Shown: positions 62,810-64,000 of the stretch, one piece after another
Layout of the letters: each line of letters opens with the position of its first letter
Position numbering within the stretch: position 1 is the first letter of the stretch
Origin: Cristatella mucedo
Taxonomy: Eukaryota > Bryozoa > Phylactolaemata > Cristatellidae
Direction: 5' to 3'
Length of the DNA stretch: 64,000 nt
NCBI GenBank assembly: GCA_009760855.2
Contig: WPIO01000009.1
Location: forward strand, 8,331,001-8,395,000
Translations under genes and position numbers: made by a program
The notes under the pieces: model-generated
Database searches by the model: none
What the model was told of the DNA's origin: nothing
What the model saw: the letters and a program-made list of their open reading frames with translations, nothing else

Positions 62810-62955
62810 TATAACTCACTTGTTATAGCACCATAACAGAACTTAATCTCTACTCAGGCTCTTCACAAATGCCTCAGGGCTTGAGCCCATGATCTCGGCC
62901 AGACCGTGGTCGGGGCAAGCAACTTAGACACAGGGTCAAACCAGCTTGGCTAGAA
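62810..62955 (-). mobile_element. SINE-A copy
   Basis: Tail CTTGTTATAGCACCATAACA, CTACTCAGGCTCTTCACAAA, head GGGCTTGAGCCCATGATCTC, ending CAGGGTCAAACCAGCTTGG. Confidence 0.85.
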
Positions 62956-63465
62956 ACTCTTAACCCAATCCAGAATTTTGAAGTATTATTCAAGCGATGG
63001 GCGATTTGAAATACTTCGGAACTACTCACAGCGAAGCAATAAAAACCTGAGTAAGACTAAGTTCGCTTGCCAACTTAGTAGCCAACTTAGTTGCCAACTT
63101 TACCACTGAAGAGCAAATTGCGTTGGTATAGTACCATCAGGAGACAAGACCTTTTTACTAAAATTAATTAAGGTAACCATTTTGTTGACAGAAACCTCGG
63201 ATAGTTCTTAAAAGGGGTCACATATTGCGAGTCCACACTAGGTTTAGTCGGTGGCTTTATAGAGGCACGAAAATGGCATGCGATTTTTTTCAACGAAGAA
63301 GGTGGAAAAATATCGACTGCCCAGTTACTATCCCAGTTACTATCAAGCAAATTATTCACTGTCTTATAATTCGTTTTGGGTCTGACTGGCAAGAATGTAG
63401 TTTGCGAGCAAAAAAGGAAGCCCAAGCTTGTCTAATCTTCCGTGGGTAGACACTGGCGTAAACAA
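62956..63465. other. No gene recognised
   Basis: AT-rich sequence with a short AACTTAGTAGCC-type tandem near 63068-63100. Confidence 0.3.
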
Positions 63466-63469
63466 ATAT

Positions 63470-63620
63470 GTAATTCATTTGTATAGCACCCTAAGAGAAC
63501 TTAATCTCTATTTCGGCGCTTCACAAATAACCACAGGAGCTCGAGCACCCCCCCCCCCCCGACCTCGGTCATACCTTGGTCGGGGCGAGCACCTTAACCA
63601 CTGGACCACAAACCAGTGCA
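63470..63620 (-). mobile_element. SINE-A copy with C-run in its head
   Basis: Tail TTTGTATAGCACCCTAAGAG, TTTCGGCGCTTCACAAATAA, then GCTCGAGCA followed by 14 C replacing the usual CCCACGACC, then GTCGGGGCGAGCACCTTAAC and ACAAACCAG. Confidence 0.85.
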
Positions 63621-64000
63621 GTCTACTGGATACAATGAGGGGCCTGTGCCTGTTTTCCTTTGGGGATGTACATGGTACAGCGGCAGCAAGTCGATGCTTC
63701 ATCCGTTTGTAAAACGCCGCTAAGACTATTCAATCGGTATTGAGTGTGCAACGCTTAAGCATACAAGGAAGTCGTGCGCATTCTAGCTTAAGTGCTCACG
63801 GGGAGCTGGCTAGGCCCTGTAACGTACTGCACAGAGATCTGCAGAACTGCATGGCCCATCGGAGTGCTCTTAAGTCAGCAGTGCTCTGATGCTCCAATCT
63901 ACCAATGATCCACAAAACCCAAAGTCTCTTGACATTGACGCTGTCTGAAGCAGACTTACATCCTCTTCTACTTCTACTAGATCTCTCCCTCTGCTAAGAT
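63621..64000. other. No gene recognised
   Basis: Window edge. No exon of NSUN4 or another gene seen. Confidence 0.3.

Overview
This is a 64 kb piece of an animal genome, most likely an invertebrate bilaterian. The phylum cannot be fixed from the sequence. Genes are split by introns with GT/AG borders (83 nt to 8.7 kb), and non-LTR retrotransposons, tRNA-derived SINEs and long (CT)n/(GA)n/(AT)n tracts fill the space between exons. No operons, CRISPR arrays or prokaryotic signals are present. Most long open frames are by-products of GC-rich DNA (first ~13 kb) or of simple repeats.

Four genes can be supported by family-specific protein motifs. (1) The last exon of a sine-oculis-binding-protein homologue (SOBP), minus strand, 617-1870. 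(2) A complete four-exon SAP18 gene, minus strand, 29278-35196, predicted 155 aa, with an 83-nt last intron. (3) A four-exon TMEM47/PERP-like four-transmembrane protein, plus strand, 44211-60565, predicted 204 aa. Its first coding exon is only 63 nt and lies 8.7 kb upstream of exon 2. (4) The last exon of an NSUN4-type RNA m5C methyltransferase, minus strand, 60895-61210, converging on gene 3 with 329 bp between the stop codons. These genes are not an obvious pathway: a transcription cofactor, an HDAC/splicing adaptor, a junction-type membrane protein and a probable mitochondrial rRNA methyltransferase.

Layout: 1-13000 is GC- and CpG-rich, nearly free of recognisable transposons, and carries the SOBP exon. 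13000-29000 is mostly decayed LINE and SINE sequence plus CT tracts, with one unexplained open frame near 20.6-21.0 kb. 29000-35200 is SAP18, with repeats and an unidentified candidate exon in its introns. 36000-43000 is repeats, including an LTR-like element whose relative sits at 56.1-56.5 kb. 43000-45200 is a second CpG-rich block around exon 1 of the TMEM47-like gene. 45200-60300 is that gene's two large introns, full of microsatellites, a 16-bp minisatellite and LINE/SINE insertions. 60333-61210 holds the two convergent gene ends. 61211-64000 is repeat-rich NSUN4 intron or flank.

The most interesting structural result is a LINE/SINE partnership. An abundant LINE (here LINE-A) and an abundant tRNA-headed SINE (SINE-A) share the same ~50-nt 3' tail, which can fold with GCGCC/GGCGC and AGAGA/TCTCT-type stems. 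This suggests the SINE is mobilised by the LINE reverse transcriptase. A second tRNA-headed SINE (SINE-B) has an unrelated tail. Repeat boundaries below were placed by eye and are approximate to about 10-30 bp. Family names LINE-A/B and SINE-A/B are mine.
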